A stretch of 64,000 nt of DNA, from positions 186,001-250,000 of the forward strand of contig QJNS01000097.1 in the NCBI GenBank assembly GCA_004154925.1, written 5' to 3'. Origin of the DNA: Monosporascus cannonballus. Its lineage: Eukaryota > Ascomycota > Sordariomycetes > Xylariales. A program made the position numbers and the translations under genes. Positions 63,578-64,000 of this stretch are shown here, piece after piece; the first letter of the stretch is position 1; every line of letters starts with the position of its first letter. The notes under the pieces are model-generated. The model was not told the DNA's origin. It was given only the letters and a program-made list of their open reading frames with translations, and did not search any database.

Positions 63578-63783
63578 TGTCAAAGAAAATGGTAAAGTAC
63601 GGAATAAAAGATAAAAAAAGCAGCCCAATAGGTGGTTCATAGTATGGGTAATAAATAAATAACCATTAATGCCTGCCCTTTTTTAACTACTCGGGGGCGA
63701 AGCCCCCCTATATATACACAAACTGGAGCCATACTGGTGGGTCGCTGGGCCCCGGAAAGGGGGCCGCACCTTGGCACCTGACA
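63578..63783 (-). repeat. Right LTR of element A
   Basis: 206 bp starting TGTCAAAG and ending TGACA. The inner 110 bp carries G-to-A changes relative to the left copy (for example ggagtgagaggcag became ggaataaaagataa), while the outer 90 bp is close to intact, including both hairpins. This shows RIP intensity falling off toward the edge of the repeat block. Confidence 0.95.
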
Positions 63784-64000
63784 CCTTCATCCTCCTCATA
63801 TCAGCTTCATATTCTCCACCATATCCCGGCAACTTGCAGGGGACCCCTTTTATCAAAGCATAGCAAATGCTTGTGCAATGCTCAACATTTATACTTGGAA
63901 ACTACCTACTCATAAGAGTCTCCTTTCATCCTCTTTTCTGCGGTCTCTCTCTGCTCTTTCAATCGTCGTACCGATCTCCTATCTCAAAAACCTACACCAC
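63784..64000 (+). promoter_or_regulatory. Normal-GC flank, possible promoter of a gene to the right
   Basis: After the ccttc duplication the base composition returns to normal at once. From about 63910 the plus strand is C/T-rich (ctctctctgctctttc, then cctacaccac), the pattern typical of fungal transcription start regions, suggesting a rightward gene beyond the window. Confidence 0.4.

Larger units (their letters stand above)
42399..63783 (-). mobile_element. Gypsy-type LTR retrotransposon A, interrupted by elements B and C
   Basis: Bounded by 206-bp direct LTRs (42399-42604 and 63578-63783) that begin TGTCA and end TGACA (TGATA in the left copy). It is flanked by the perfect 5-bp duplication ccttc (42394-42398, 63784-63788). 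Subtracting B and C with their duplications leaves about 6.7 kb, normal for a full Gypsy element. Minus orientation is shown by reverse transcriptase remains at about 61.0-61.6 kb: KPNKGIYFIR, then after stops KLDLKN-like and LMFGF pieces, with the tail of RNase H at about 60.36-60.43 kb (FEIHYKKNQ ... KLLRRPD). In the minus sense a purine-rich ggtaggaggggtaa just inside the left LTR fits a polypurine tract. The coding sequence is destroyed by RIP-type transitions; it is inactive. Confidence 0.93.

Noticed and set aside
42399..63783. AT-rich block as centromere core, mitochondrial insertion or a new non-transposon system
   Set aside because: LTR pairs, exact target duplications and pol remains explain essentially the whole block as RIPed Gypsy elements.
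1..64000. CRISPR arrays, bacterial operons, riboswitches
   Set aside because: No regularly spaced repeats; the intron-rich eukaryotic gene structure makes these irrelevant.

Overview
The window comes from the nuclear genome of a filamentous ascomycete (Pezizomycotina, most likely Sordariomycetes; this is an inference). The genes have short introns (49-180 bp) with GTRNGY donors and YAG acceptors. The protein families are typical of these fungi: an AA9 cellulose monooxygenase with a CBM1, Zn2Cys6 regulators, a TRI12-like MFS pump and an HVA1/TUDOR small protein. The repeats carry the C-to-T and G-to-A decay typical of repeat-induced point mutation (RIP).

Layout. 0.36-1.48 kb: secreted AA9 LPMO with CBM1 (-). 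1.5-12.4 kb: gene-poor, normal-GC DNA holding a short Zn2Cys6 gene (4.66-5.49 kb) and frameshifted relics of a SET-domain gene (8.0-8.9 kb) and a four-helix MARVEL-like membrane protein (9.8-10.4 kb). 12.46-14.26 kb: intact four-exon Zn2Cys6 regulator (-). 16.4-17.4 kb: BTB/POZ protein (-). 18.3-18.7 kb: HVA1/TUDOR small protein (-). 20.6-24.7 kb: TFIIIC tau131 (Tfc4/Sfc4) subunit (-). 25.7-27.5 kb: Vts1-like SAM-domain RNA-binding protein (-). 29.9-31.3 kb: mitochondrial hydroxyacyl-thioester dehydratase (Htd2-like, -). 31.8-34.9 kb: DNA ligase I (+), divergent from htd2. 35.5-38.0 kb: seven-exon MFS transporter (-). 38-42.4 kb: unannotatable DNA.

42.4-63.8 kb is one very AT-rich block that can be resolved completely. 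A Ty3/Gypsy-type element (A, minus orientation, 206-bp LTRs, target duplication ccttc) was interrupted by two further LTR retrotransposons. One is B (42706-50091, 206-bp LTRs, duplication ctttt, minus). The other is C (51489-58811, about 188-bp LTRs, duplication gtacg, plus). C was later hit by a fourth element, D, that survives as a solo LTR (55983-56413, duplication ccgat). A, B and C are ruined by RIP; D is nearly untouched. All four insertions keep perfect 5-bp target duplications, so their order of insertion can be read directly.

The housekeeping genes at 16-35 kb form a conserved core with no evident joint pathway. The LPMO, the regulators, the transporter, the decayed genes and the nested transposons lie on both sides of it, which suggests a core segment flanked by faster-evolving DNA. 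I did not find a convincing new multi-gene system. The nested, dateable transposon stack and the cluster of non-RIP frameshift pseudogenes are the most unusual content. Multi-exon models were built by hand and checked by phase arithmetic, without transcript or homology searches.
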